In this document: piece by piece, positions 1 through 12,799 of the stretch | Numbering within the stretch: the first letter of the stretch is position 1 | How the letters are laid out: every line of letters begins with the position of its first letter | Assembly: GCF_020740795.1 (NCBI RefSeq) | Contig: NC_067299.1 | Coordinates: 11,419,333 to 11,483,332 of the forward strand | Direction: 5' to 3' | DNA from: Apus apus | Lineage: Eukaryota; Chordata; Aves; Apodiformes; Apodidae | Length of the DNA: 64,000 nt | Program-made: the position numbers and the translations under genes | The notes under the pieces: generated by a model | What the model was told of the DNA's origin: nothing | The model's input: only the letters and a program-made list of their open reading frames with translations | Database searches by the model: none

Positions 1-528
1 GTCCTCTGCTGGCTGCTGAAGTTCTGCCCCTCTCTGGAAGGACCACAGCTGTGCAGATGAGCACCCTGTCACAAATAAGTCTCCATGGAAGTCAGACCCC
101 GGGTATCCCTCTGTGCTTTGTCCCAAAAGGCTGGTTGCAGGCAGCAGGATGCTTTGGGGAGGAGTCTCTCTCTACTCACCCTACAAAAAGGTTTTTCAGA
201 GTGCAAAAAGAGCCACGGAATCAGGAAGAGCTGCAACAAGACCAAGGTTGTCACTCTGGTCACAGAATGTATCCTGTGACATGCTAAACGTAACATTCTA
301 TTCAATCATCTAATAACTCGCTTTTCCACTGCTCTACATAACAAAAATGTGTTGTGACAAGGCTGCAATGCAGACTTGAAGTAGGAGATGGCAACAGTTT
401 GTTTGCCAAGACCCATCTGAGATGGTGTGCAGAGCTGGTGAGCAGCACCACCTCTGCACGCACCCAGACCAGCAGGACAGAGCAGCTCATTGCAGGGAAG
501 GAGCGTCATGGGGTTCTTTTATGTTTAG

Positions 529-3500
529 CTTAAAGAGAAAACTAGAGGAGAAGATTTCCAACCCGATGGATTTCCTGAAGCACTTAAAGGACCCAGTAGG
601 AAGAACCAGATCTGCAGCCCGTGCTGCTGATTACTTGGAAACTACTTTGAAACTCCTCAAAGCAAAGCTGCGTCTCTCTGTGAAACGGAGATTCAATGTT
701 ACAGGTAACGTGGTTTGAACTAAAATATCTTCCCAACAGCTAAAAGCAGAAGACCTACCCCTGCAGCAGTGTCACAGAACAGCTCTACCATGACCCAAAT
801 ATCTGCTAATAAAACTCTTCCCCACAGCAGCCCCAGGCATGCTCAGAGGCAGACCAGACCACCTGGTGTTTATCTCATCATCTTTGTACCGTATCTTTGA
901 TGGTACAAACAGCATAACAATAGGTGTGGTAAATCTGGGGTATGACACAGTGTCACAGGATCCCTCTGGTTGGAAAAGACCTTCAAGATCGAGTCTAACT
1001 ACTACCCTAACTCTGCAACTTTCACCACTAAACCCTGTCCTCTGGAACCACATATGTCTTTCAGATATCTCCAGGGATGGTGGCTCAACCACCTCCCTGG
1101 ACAGCCTGGATCACCCAGTTCAACTCCTGCCCCAGAACAGAACAACCCCAAAGGTCACACCGTGTCCCTGAGGGTGTTGTCCAAAAGCTTCTTGAATATT
1201 GTCAGGCTCAGTGCCATTCCTGCTTCCCTGGGGAGCCTATTCCAGTGCTCCACCACACTCTGGGTGAAGAATCTCTTCCTAATGTCCAACCTAAACCTCC
1301 CCCTGCACATCTTCCAACCATTTCCTCAGGTCCTATTGGGTCCTATCAGGACATGCTGGATGCCAGGAGACTCTGACCACTGCAAACAAGAGCCCATTGT
1401 CCTGTTCTGGTCCTCACACCCACTTGCCCAGGCTGTACCACTGTGTGCTTTGTTCCCAGTCTAAGGTAAAACATTGCTGAGGATGGTGTTTCCTGTATTC
1501 CCTGAGGAAGTCATTCCAAGCCAACTCAGTTTCCCCAGCCCAGAGGTGAGAGCTGAGCCACCAAACAATTCAGGCATCAAATGAACAATTCAAATCCAGG
1601 CTTTATATACCCACAGCTCTGACTCAGCTGACTCAACGTTGACCTAGAATAAAATAGTGCAAGAGCAGATGTTACTAACCATGGTTTCTCTTGCAGACAT
1701 ACTAAACAGAAAACAGAAGGACATGATTTCCAAAGAAACTGGCTGTGACTATCAGGTTCATTCCATTAAATGCCCAGAGGATGACACTTACCGGACCATT
1801 ACTGGAGAGTGCAACAACAGGTAGGATTTGTGTGTGGGTAGGGAGAGTCTCCAGCTCTCCTTGTCTGGAGACAGATGTTCCAGGGTACATTGTCCTTCGA
1901 TAGATGGGTTAGGGTTGCTTGTTCAAGTACCCCTGACAGGCCAAGAAGAGTGAAATGCTCAATCAATGGTGCCTGTAACCATTATTTCATTTCTACCTGT
2001 GCTTGGCAGGAAAAGGATGTCATTTCTTGACAATGTCAGATATGAGCCCATTGCCCAGAATTTGTTGCTTTGGGTGAAGGAAAGGACTTGTTGGGCTGGG
2101 GGGAGATGGAGAGTTGAGGCAAGTAGATTTTAAGGCTCTGTCATCCAGCCTCCCACTCAGCTGGAGGCCCCAGGAAACCAGCCCTCCTCTCCTCTATGGC
2201 AGGGCTAATACTGACCTCCCTGGGCTGAGTAGGACATTGTGGTCTGCAGGTGATGAGAGCATTGGCTGCCAAATTTCAAATCTCAGTGAATACACTGTGA
2301 ATACATCCAGGATATGTTTACTATATCCCACTAAACACTGTGGTCCAGAGACCCAGATTTTGGTGCCTGGTCCACATGAAAATATCCACCCTCAACCTAA
2401 GTGCACACTCGGTTGTGACGCATGAGAAAGGGAAGTAAATAAGAGTTTAATTCTTGGCTCTCCTAGTAGAGTCCATCCCCAATGTGAAAACCAGGACTTC
2501 TCCAGCTTTTTGTGCACAGCTTCCCTCCTGGTTCAAATCTGGGATCATTCACTTACTTATTCACTTGCTAGCTGCTTTTTTTTGTTTGCTTGGTTGGTTG
2601 TGTGTGGTTTGGTTGTTTGTGTTTTGTTTTTTTTTTTTACCAGAAGATGGCAAAATTTCTAGCTTAATACTTGGAAGTCAAGGCTTGCTGCCCTGGTCTG
2701 CACAGACCTGCTGCCTGGTGTGCCAACACCAGCCTCCAAGTCTGAGTGGGACTTGGCCCCAGTGTGCATCTGGCTTGAAACATGTACCAGATGTGAAGAT
2801 GTGGCAGAACTCACATCAGGCACGCAGGGAGCTGGTGTTACAGTCTGTACCTTTCCCTGCAGACCCCAGAGCCTGCAGCTTTCCAAGGACAGCAGTGTCC
2901 ATGCTGATTTTCAGGCTCAGGGCAGGGTTGTGCTTGGGCTTCCTCATCTAGTGGGCTGCAACCGAGATCCTTGTTTTTCCATGGAACTTGTTCAGCTTGA
3001 GATGCACACCAGGAGAATCTTTTGTGAAAATCTACCCATAGAGATGGTAACAGGCTTCAAAACAAAAGCTGTGGTGGCTTTTGCTGTTGCTAACAGGCTC
3101 CTAATACCTGATGGAATTGCTTCTGCTATGGTGTAGAAGTTGTCCTAGGGCATGCTTTCATCTCACCACACAATGCTGTAAACTTGGGGTACACCACCCC
3201 ATTTTCAGCACAGACAGATATTACCCAGGTTTTATGGACTTCAGAGCTTAAGCACAGAACCTTCCTGTGCACCAACTCATATTCAGGAACCAGTTTCCCT
3301 CAAATGATGAGTGTTTCTGTGTCCCTAGAGCCATAGATTATTGGCTCAATCAGCATTATTGTTCTTCTGAACAGGTGGTGTTGAGTTGACCGATGCAAAT
3401 TATTCTGAGCATGATGAGAAAATATGGAACAGGTTGCCCAGGGAAGCTGTGGCTGCCCCATCCCTGGAGGTGTTGAAGGGCAGGTTGGATGGGGCTTGGA

Positions 3501-6500
3501 GCAACCTGGGCTGGTGGGAGGTGTCCCTGCCCATGCAGGGGGGTTGGGACTGGGTGATCTTTAAGGTCCCTTCCAACCCAAACCACCCTATGATTCTATT
3601 CTATGAATATAACAAGTGCCACAGTTGCAGGTTGCAGTTTGGGAGGTTCTGTGTTGGACAAGAGGAAAAGCTTCCTGGGGGTGCAGTCTTGGCACAAGTC
3701 CTCACAGAGGTGGAGGATCTCCATCCTTGGAGGCTTCCAGGTCTCAGCTGGGCAAAGGCATGGCCACCCTGACCATTGGTGATGCCCCTAACTATGGGGA
3801 TAGAGGTGCTACGGAGATTTAAATTCTAAATAAGATTATTATAATGGCATGAGGAAGCTTTAATTAAAGTATTTTTTTAAAGTTTACTTTTCTCTGTAGT
3901 TCTTTGCTTTTCAGTGTTTTTGGCTGTGGGGAAGAAAAGAACAGTTTCCCACGTCGTCACTTCAGTCACCAGAGTAATCAGACCTGGATGAAAGGGCAGC
4001 AAAACATTAGTCTCTACAAGCCTGTTCATTCCTGAAGTAAAACCTGTGCTTGCTTTTCTCCCTGTGGTTCTGCAGAAAGCATTCCCACCTGGGGTCCTCG
4101 AACCAGGCGTTCGCTCGCTGGCTGCCGGCAGTGTATGAAGATGGAATGTCTGTCCCCAGAGGAGTCAGCGAAGGAGAGCTCTACAGCGGATTTCAGCTCC
4201 CCCTGGTGAGGACTGTTCTTCTTGTCCAGGCCTCTGCCCTCACTGCATCCATCAGAAATGAAACAGTGGCAACATCTGGAGTGTAAAGTGCTTGAGCCTT
4301 TCCTCTGATCTCAAGTGCTCATTCGAGGCTTGTTTTCTAAAGTTGAGCTACAACCTGGGGTGATTTTTTTGTTGGAGACCGATTTCAGAGTGTTGTGAAG
4401 GTTTCACTAAGCAAAGCATGGACAGCGTAACACTTTCAGAAGTGTACACCCAAGGTTTGGTGAAGACAGAGCCATGGTGTGCTCAAATGCAGCAGGATTT
4501 TTATACCAACTGTAAAGCTTGGGTGTTCCTCAGCCATCTTCTTGTCTTTCTGGATGTGTGCACATACCTCAGTTCCACCTGAAGATGACTCTCCATGAAG
4601 CTGGGCTTGGCAGAGGGACTGTGGATCCAGGATGATATGTCACATCTGTTTTGACCAAGTTGGGGCATAGCATGGGCCTGTTTAATGCCATAATTAACTC
4701 TTATGAGCTTAGCTAAGATCATCTTACCCATGGTCTCATAGTGGGTGTTATACTGAGACATAAACTCACCCTGGTGTAATCACACATTTTCGTTCTGATT
4801 TCCTGCAGGTTCGAAAAGTGTCGAATGAAATTGCCCGGACAGCAAACAGGAACATCACTCAGGACCAGGAGCTCTCTCTTGTCTTCATGCACTGGGGCCA
4901 GTGGGTGAACCACGACATAGACCTGGCCCCAGCCAGCGGTGCAGGGGTGAGCCCGGAGCTTCACTGCGAGACCAGCTGCGCTTTCCAGCCCCCTTGCTTC
5001 CCCATCAAGGTACCTGGGCTTTCACTCCATCCACAGCCTCTTAAGGCAGTAAAACCAAAATAACGTAACTTGCTGAGGCATTGCTTATGTGTCTTGGCTC
5101 CAGTTTCCTCCTGATGACCCCCGGATGCTGAGGTCCAACTCCTGCATGCCCTTCATCATGTCAGCGTCCGTCTGCAGCGCCGGGACGCTCACCCGGCAGC
5201 AGCTCAACGCCGTCAGCTCCTTCATCGACGCCAGCACCGTGTACGGCAGCGACGACGCGCTGGCAAAGAGTCTTAGAAACCAGACCAACCAGCTGGGCTT
5301 GATGGCCGTGAACCAGAATTTTACAGATGCAGGGCTGGAGTTGTTGCCCTTTGAGAACAAGACAAAAAGCATTTGTGTTCTCACCAACGAGAGCGTGAAC
5401 ATCCCCTGCTTTAAAGCAGGTAAGTGCAGCCGTGGAGCGGTTTTCAGTGGCTCATGAAGTCAAAAGGCTCATTGGGCTCAGGTGTCTGATGGCTCCTTGG
5501 TATTTGTATGACGTGCTGCAAGGCAGGACACCCTCCCCCAGATTAAAGAAGAGTAACAATTGACCCGTAATTGTTTAATCAAATGCAGAAATTATTTTGT
5601 TTAAATTTTGCAAAAGAGTTGCAGCAACTCATCCTCCCTTCAAAGCATCTTTTGAAAGGCAGGATAAATTTTCAATAGAAAATAGTGTTTAAAACTTCTC
5701 AGTGATTTTTTTCCTCTCCTACCTTAAATTCACCATTCAGTTTTCAGTTCAATCAATACTAACAATTAAACACCCTTAATCAATTCAGTTAACTCTCCCC
5801 GGTACCACGTTCTAAATTTTTGATATTTCAAATATCCCAACCTAAGTCAGAAGACAATTCTAGAAGTTTTTCTGAAATTTAAACAAACTGATGACTCAAA
5901 ACACAGAACCTTTTAAAATGGAAAGTGATCCATCGTAGGATATTATGAACATGAAGCTTGCAAAGTCCACCAGAAGACCAGAGAGTGTTCCCATCACACA
6001 CTATTCTCTCATTCCCTGCACACTAGAAGAGCTCCTTGCTGGGTAAGAAGACACTCAGGGCTTCTTACATCAGCTGTCAGAGGATATTTGCTGCACCCTT
6101 TTGGTTTTCTCTCAGCACCTCTGCTGAAAGCACGTGCACAGAACAATCAGAGGTGTTTACAACTTGGGTGGACTGAGACAAATTTTCAAACCCAATGTTC
6201 ACAGCACTGACATAAGATTGTGACCTTATGGTAGAAAAGGAAGGCAGACCTCAGGTTTTTCACAAAAGGAGACATTTACGGTTCTTTTTGAGCATATGCA
6301 AGATAGTTTAAATTGCCCAAAGCCTCTTCTCCAAGGGTTGTGGCTGAATAGTTTGGGCAGAAAATGTTTTGCCTCTACAGGAAGGAAATATCTGTCACAA
6401 ATGATGACTTCTGGAAAGCTTAACCATGAGCTTTGCTGCCAGTAGCACTGACCTGCAGTTGTTACTCGTCTGTCCAAACCCAAAAACCTGCTGCTGAACT

Positions 6501-9417
6501 AAAAATAGAAATCCCTAAAACATTTTCATTTGTAGGGGACAAGCGGGTAACTGAAAACTTGGGGCTCTCTGCGCTGCACACCGTCTTTCTACGAGAACAC
6601 AACCGCCTGGTTACCGAGCTGAGGAAATTAAATCCTCACTGGGATGGAGAAAAACTTTACCAGGAGAGTCGAAAGATTCTAATTGCCATTAACCAGGTAC
6701 TAGTCACTGCTGGCTGTTCATCATCCACATGCTTGGGCATGGTTTTCACTCTATCAACAGGGGGAGAACCACACTTTGTGGATCTAGCGGAGTTACTTGT
6801 GGGAGTCAAAAACTGTGCATAAGGAAGGTCCACCTGAGAAGCAGAGGCATCCAGAGCTTTTAACCCATTATTTTACCAATTTATCAATTATTTATTATAT
6901 TGAATAATTTTAATATTATATAGAATAATTTTAAATAGACCCCTCTGCCAATGGTTCATGTTCAAGCTCTAAGCTTTACTTCACTGGCAGTTCTGCTACA
7001 GCTGCTGACAACCTGCTCTGTGTTGTTTTTTTCCAGATAATAACATACAGAGATTTCCTCCCACTTCTGCTGGCAGAGGAGACCAGCAAGTGGATCCCTT
7101 TGTACAGTGGCTACAAAGAAGACGTGGATCCCAGAGTGGCAAACGTTTTTTCCCTGGCTTTCCGATTTGGTCACACGTTGGTGCAGCCTTTTGTATCCCG
7201 TTTAGATGACAGTTTTCAGCCTTTGGGTTCATTCTGCCACGTCCCTCTTCACTTGACCTTTTGCGCTACATGGAGGATTATAATGGAAGGTAAGAACACA
7301 GGGTGGCCAGCAGTGCTGGTCCTGAAGGAGACACTCAGCTGGTGGAAATATCTGTTCTTGATTTGTGCTGGATGCAGGTGGCATTGACCCACTGATACGG
7401 GGCATGGTGGTTGATCATTCCAAACTGATGAAGCAGAACCAACTGCTCGTCGAGGAGCTCCAGAATCACCTTTTTGAACAGACAGAGATAATGGGTCTGG
7501 ATCTAGCAGCCATTAATATGCAACGGGGAAGAGACCATGGCCTTCCAGGTGAGGAGACACAAGTCCACAGGTGATGTGAACAATACTTTTTTTAATTCTG
7601 CTGTTTATAGTAGTTCCATGAATGCACTAAGCTTCTTCCACAGAAATGGGAAGTAACAGGACCTTGACTTGAGGGCAAAGAATGGACGGACAGTCAAGCT
7701 GAGGAAAGAAAAGGTCTCTCAATTATAAAGATCTTTGTTTTTGCTGAGAGACAAGGACAAAAGGCTTGGAAAGCAAAGATGATAGCTGGGGTAATGTAAT
7801 AAAGAAAGGTAGAAACAAGGGTGGATTGCAAATAGAGAGCATGTGGGGCCCAGGAGGTGCAGACACAAGCAACCAAGATCAGCTTTCCCATGGGCCTGAC
7901 AGACCATCTGTGCTTTGTTCTTTGCCCACTGATGGATATTTTGTGCCTTCAGCCAACCCAGAGCTCTGAGCAGAAGTGGCTTGGACCCCCAGGTTTGATT
8001 GCCCTCAGGTGCTGGAGAAGAGCTAGAGTTCTGGGGTTAAGCACAACCAAATGTTGATCTTTTCTAGGACTTCAGTCCTAGAAATCTTGCCTTCCAAAAC
8101 TTCTCTAACCAACAGGATGCAGGGAACCTGTAGACACATGCAAAGGATCATCAAACCATAGAATAGAACCAAAGATAACCCAAAGTGTCAGTTTAGTGTG
8201 TGTACACAAAAAGGACCTTTGAAAACACGGCATTTGTTGTGACCCTTCAGACAATAACACCTTCCAGATCCTTTAATGGCAGGAGAAGGAGCAGACATTG
8301 CTCAAGGGCCAAGGTGTCTTTTTAGCTCCTGAGCCTAGGCAGATGGTGGGGAAACATGTGTCTTGACCAGCTGCTGCTCCTGCTTTTGCAGGTTACAACG
8401 CCTGGAGGCACTTTTGTGGGCTCTCCCAGCCTCAAAACCTAGAAGAATTGTCTGAGGTGCTAGGCAATTCCAAACTGGCCAAGAAGTTCATGGAGTTGTA
8501 TGGGACACCGGACAATATTGACCTCTGGATTGGGGCAATTGCAGAGCCCATTGTTTCCCAGGGAAGAGTTGGACCCCTTCTGGCCTGCATCATTGGCACC
8601 CAGTTCAGGAATCTGCGTAATGGGGACAGGTAGGTCCCCGTGCCACCTTCCCCATGGCATTTATTTTGGGAAAAACTCAAAGCTTCAGGTGCTGCACTAA
8701 TCCATCCCATCTCCAGCCCATCAGTGAGTGCTCCCAGCAAGACTCACACCTTGATTTTAGCCCAGTTGCCAAAAGACTCTTCTTTGCAGCCCATTCCTAC
8801 AGACCAATTTGGCCCAGGATCACCAGGCCCAGGACATGGGTGATCTGCAGTAGTCTCTGCTTGAGGTGACATTTGCCCTCAGGTTACAAAAGGGGATCAT
8901 CAGTCACTGCATCCCAGCAGCCTCTGTGCTGGCAGATAAGTAGCACAATCCAGACCTGGCCACATTGGAGACACATTTCCAAAGGGGTGTGCCTGCTGCC
9001 TGGTGGATCAAGGTGGATCTGAGCAGAGACTCACCTTGGTCAGGTTCCTATCTTGGCAAGTAGCCAGCACCAAACACCCTCAGGGGGACTATAAGCTGCT
9101 TCTGAAAATCTCATTGCAGATTCTGGTGGGAGAACCCAGGAGTCTTCACTCCGCAGCAGTTGCAGGCACTGAGAAAAATCTCACTGTCGAGGGTGCTCTG
9201 TGACAACACCCGGATCAAACAGATTCCCAGGGATGTGTTCAAGGTCAACAGTTACCCTGAGAACTTTGTTGAATGCCATGAGATCGAGACACTTGACCTC
9301 TCACCCTGGAAAGATGAGCCTGGGAGTGGCACAAAAGGTATGAACTACCTGAGGTCTTTCAAAACCAATAAAGGCCTTACAAGGCCAGACTCTTCTATGC
9401 TTAAAGAAAGAAAATAA
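529..9417 (+). CDS. LPO: lactoperoxidase-like haem peroxidase, 5' exons missing (10 exons seen)
   Basis: Secreted animal haem peroxidase that uses H2O2 to oxidise thiocyanate or halides. Exons by GT/AG and phase: 529-704, 1697-1820, 4076-4205, 4809-5009, 5104-5419, 6536-6696, 7037-7289, 7378-7548, 8392-8629, 9120-9417. They join in one frame to 688 residues. Signal-peptide and first propeptide exons are not found in bases 1-528 and presumably lie left of the window. LPO-type traits (from memory of the family): [26 protein letters not shown] and LDLSPW near the C-terminus. Distal His is at 4911-4913, distal Gln at 4899-4901, catalytic Arg at 6544-6546, haem-ester Glu at 6553-6555, proximal His at 7172-7174; the proximal-pocket Asn (AINMQR) is kept. 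The usual haem-ester Asp is Asn (4908-4910). No MPO-type Met follows the Glu (Asn instead). The assignment to LPO rather than another paralogue is inference from resemblance. Confidence 0.82.
945..1360 (-). repeat. CR1 LINE fragment in LPO intron
   Basis: Old copy; reads GGTTGGAAAAGACCTTCAAGATC at the left and the reverse of the conserved CR1 3' ORF2 tail (TCTTCCTAATGTCCAACCT) further right. Confidence 0.8.
2574..2638. repeat. T/G-rich simple repeat
   Basis: Run of T tracts with GGTTGGTTG and TGTGTGG units inside an LPO intron. Confidence 0.8.
3412..3607 (+). repeat. CR1 3' end in LPO intron
   Basis: Sense CR1: GGTTGCCCAGGGAAGCTGTGG through GATCTTTAAGGTCCCTTCCAACC to the ATTCTATTCTATGAA terminus. 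Confidence 0.9.
4809..5009 (+). CDS. LPO: LPO exon carrying the distal haem pocket, with Asp-to-Asn change
   Basis: This exon encodes the distal helix read as [14 protein letters not shown]. In MPO, EPX, LPO, TPO and peroxidasin the residue before the distal His is Asp and forms an ester bond to haem; here the codon is AAC. The catalytic Gln and His and the calcium-binding Asp after the His are present. The exon is phase 0 at both ends, has clean CAG and GTACCT splice borders, and shows no frame damage, so the change sits in an otherwise intact gene. Confidence 0.85.
9120..9417 (+). CDS. LPO: LPO last readable exon with C-terminal extension
   Basis: It starts after TCATTGCAG and encodes the conserved [10 protein letters not shown]…[10 protein letters not shown]…[10 protein letters not shown]…LDLSPW end of the peroxidase domain. 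Mammalian LPO and MPO stop within about ten residues of this point. Here the frame runs on for about 33 further residues to TAA at 9415-9417. A good GTATGA donor at 9338 offers an alternative: splicing to an exon I could not identify. An AATAAA at 9367-9372 lies inside the extension; another is at 11287-11292. Confidence 0.7.
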
Positions 9418-12400
9418 TTAAGGTCATCACAGTGACTCTGCCACCCAGAAAGACCTTGACCATCCATTCAGCCCCATCAGACAGCACTGGAGGCAGAAGT
9501 GTTGTTAACCTGGTCTCCTTGCAATCCATCACCTACACCTTCCCATATCACCCTGCCTCTTCAACTAGATGGGAAATCCCTGAAACCCCATCTTTTCTGG
9601 CCCTTGGGAATGTGTCCTTCTCTAAATACCTTATTCCAGGACAACTGTGAGTCTTACGTGGGTGTCCATGAGGAAGTCAATTCGAATTAGCTAACCTGCT
9701 CAAAATTCTTTGCTGCTCCAAGCCCCTGCTCTCCCCTTGCCTTCCCTGAAGCTTTAAAGCATCTTAAGGTGTATCTGGAGTTGTTTTGACCCACCAGTAG
9801 TTAAACACAGCCAGAAATTAGGATGTGCCACATCTATAAGACAGTAAAACAGTCTTTTCAAATGAGAGATTTGGGCACTAGCTGTGTCCTTCCCCTGATG
9901 GGCTTTTGGCACGGGCTCACCAAGTTGAAAATGATACAGGAAGACACTTGCAGAAGACAGGTGTGACCCCCCCGTGGAAGGGGTGGGACTGGATTTTTCC
10001 TTTCTGGCCACTTATTTATAGATGATCACAGTACCTGGAGTGTCACTCTGTCCTTCTGCAAGGCACAGGCCACAAAGCATCTCTGTATTGAGCTTGATGA
10101 ACTGTATTTGAGAGAGACAGTGTTGTTTGAGGGTCATTTGCACTTTATTCAAAGGCTAAATTATGGTGACTTCACCCCATTCTTTAGGAACTGAGACCAG
10201 CTGATGCTCACCCCCTCTCCATGCCATAGAGGCTTCCTGCTTTCTTTTATTAACTTAGTCTTATGGTCACTAAAGTGTGCTGAGCCAGTTCCTGTGGCTC
10301 TTTGATGACCAGGCTGGGAGGAAGCTGAACTGTGTTTGCATAACCCAGAGAGAGAGAAAAATCCTAGAGTGTTTAAAAGCAGCTGCTAAAGGTTTAACCT
10401 TCTCAAGTGCCAGTTGCCCCAGACTCACATATCCAAAGGGCTGGTTGATGTTAGGGCACCAGAGGCACCTTTTGACAAGCACAAGAAGCACCACAGTGTC
10501 TCCAAGGCACAAGGATAGAGTGATGACCTGGCACTCAGGTACCCATTCCCCAGGGATTACTTTAAGCTATGGAGTCAAATATAAATGTGGGGAGAAAGAC
10601 TGTGCCCAGGAAAGACTTTGTCCTTCCCAGACTTTTTCTGCTTCATCAACAGTTTCTAATCCTGCTCATCAGACCAGCCTTGGAAACTCCTAAGGGTGGC
10701 ACTGAGCTGCTCTTGGGAAAGTGCTGCCTGTACATCACACTCTGCCTGCTGCCAACTGCACCTCAGCACTTGATCTCCCAGAGAGGACCTCAGGACTGTG
10801 GCTCCTGTTTCATTTGCTGCACTGTGATTTTGATAGAATTTATAAAAGTTTCCAGTAATGCAAGTCTTCAGATGGAAGTGTAATGATATTTTTTTGTCTG
10901 TTGCTCTAAAAAGAATGTTTAGAGGTGTGCAAGACTTGGTCAGGTGCTGGATGCCTTATAACTCTCTATAAGAACAATCAGGATGGATTTTTTAATTCCC
11001 ATCCTAAATGGGTGTCAAAGCTGGAGGTCAGCATGCTTGCATTTCAAAATCAAATTAATTATCCTTTGTATCTGCTCAGAAATCAGCAAATTAATCTAAT
11101 CTTTATCAAAACTTCCTTTATCTCTTTGTTTGGAAAAAAAGTATAAACTGTTCAGGCTGTTTCTAATTAGCACTGAGATGTCACTTCTTGAAGACACTGG
11201 AGAATGGCAGCTGAATCTTGAAGTCTACAGGCATCTTTTATTTAAATCCTTGGTGAACTTGTGTGTGTTTGCATATGCTGGGCAGTAATAAAATACATTG
11301 TGTGTCATAAAATACATTGGCATAAGTTCCAGGATGTCAAACCTGTGTCCAAAACATTTATTGGCTATGGTTCATAACCCAACATATCAGACTAAGAAAA
11401 GAACCCATAAGCTGGCTGGTATGTAAAGCACAAGCATTAGGGCTAAAAATTAATCATCTGGCTGGGAAAATAATTTCCAAGTCCCTAGTAAATCAGTAAG
11501 TATCAAACCAGTAAAAATCATACTAAATTGCCATCTCCCCTTGGCACCACTCAAGGGAATCATAGAATCACAGACTAGTCTGAGTTGCTCCAAGCCCATC
11601 CAGCAACCTGGGCCAGGGTCTCACCCCCCCCTCATAGTGAGTAGGGGATCAGGGGCAAGAAGGTGGCAGCCCAAGGTAGAATAATGAGCTTCATGAAGTA
11701 AAGCTTGTAGATGGAGCAGGGGCCTCTCTGATGAGACCTAATGAAGGAGATGCTGGGTAAAATCCCAATGATTCAGCACCAGCCACTGTGCTCTCCCATG
11801 GGGTGTGCTGGCAAGTCATGCCCATCTCAGCCCCCCGCTGTCCACCCATGGCCCGGGGGCCACAGGGGACCTGCAGGACCCCAGGGGAGTGATGGAGCTT
11901 GGGGACAACTGCTCCATGAGACCCCAGAGCATGGGGAGTGGGGAAAGGCTGTGGTGACCCTGGGCAGGGAAGGCAAGACACCTTCCTTAGCCATATCAAA
12001 ACCAGGGCAAAATCAGGCAGGATTCAGAAATCAGTAGCTGCAGCTTCCCAAGTGCATTTGAGTTGAAAAATATACAGGTTGGGGTAAAAATGATGAGGTT
12101 ATCAGGGCACAGTGAGGATGCAGGGCAACACTTTTCTGCTGTTTGCCTCTGGTTTCTGAGTGCCCAGGCATGTTCCCCTCACACTCCTGAGATCTGCCCA
12201 ACCAGCCAAAGCAAAACCTTGCTTTGCTTCAAAGGAAACCTGAGAAAAGCAGAGAAACCACCACCCCCTGCAGACATGGGAGGGCTTTAAGTCCCCCCTC
12301 CCAAAGCTGCCTTGGCTTTCTCCTCTCACAGCAGAGGTACCTCCCAAGTTCTCCCCCCAGAAAGAGGTAGGAGACAGTGCCTTCTCCTGCATGTGCTGCC

Positions 12401-12658
12401 AGAGAAATGTGGCAGCCCTCAAAGCCTGAGACAGCCACTTCCCCAGGCAGGGTGGTCATAGGCTTGGGACCTTGTTGGTTCGGGATAAGAAAAGGCAATT
12501 ATAAACATGCAGCAAAGGGTCCAGCTCTTCTGGGGTCCAGCTGGAGAGAAGTTCTCAGGGTTAGGATTGCAAAGAAATGTTCAGCCCAACACGTCTGTCC
12601 ACACCAGTAGCAGGGTGCTGTGACATGGCAAACATTTCACCACCTGCACTTACAAGCT
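9418..12658. other. convergent intergenic region, LPO / AGPAT1-like
   Basis: No exon-like coding is seen between the LPO stop and the AGPAT1-like polyadenylation signal. It holds a direct repeat of ATAAAATACATTG around 11288 and 11308, an AATAAA at 11287-11292 that could serve LPO, and a short CR1 remnant at about 11558-11660. Confidence 0.6.
11558..11660 (-). repeat. short CR1 remnant
   Basis: ATCATAGAATCACAGACTAG followed by GTTGCTCCAAGCCCATCCA, the antisense CR1 3' end with an internal deletion. Confidence 0.7.
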
Positions 12659-12664
12659 TTTATT
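12659..12664 (-). terminator. polyadenylation signal of AGPAT1-like gene
   Basis: AATAAA on the minus strand, about 140 bp past the stop codon at 12800-12802. Confidence 0.55.
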
Positions 12665-12799
12665 CTTCTGTGGACATTTTGCCTGTCTCTGGAATGTCAG
12701 GGTTGCAACCCACGGTTGTCTCTGCTGCCAGACCTTCTTGTGGTTGCCATGTCATTCCCCCTCAGCTGCTACACATGCTGCTAGAGCCGGGAGAGAGGC

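Noticed and set aside
1-528. Short open frames that might be the LPO signal-peptide or first propeptide exon
   Set aside because: None encodes a signal sequence or the VEQAKQLVD-type propeptide helix seen in MPO at 47134-47227.
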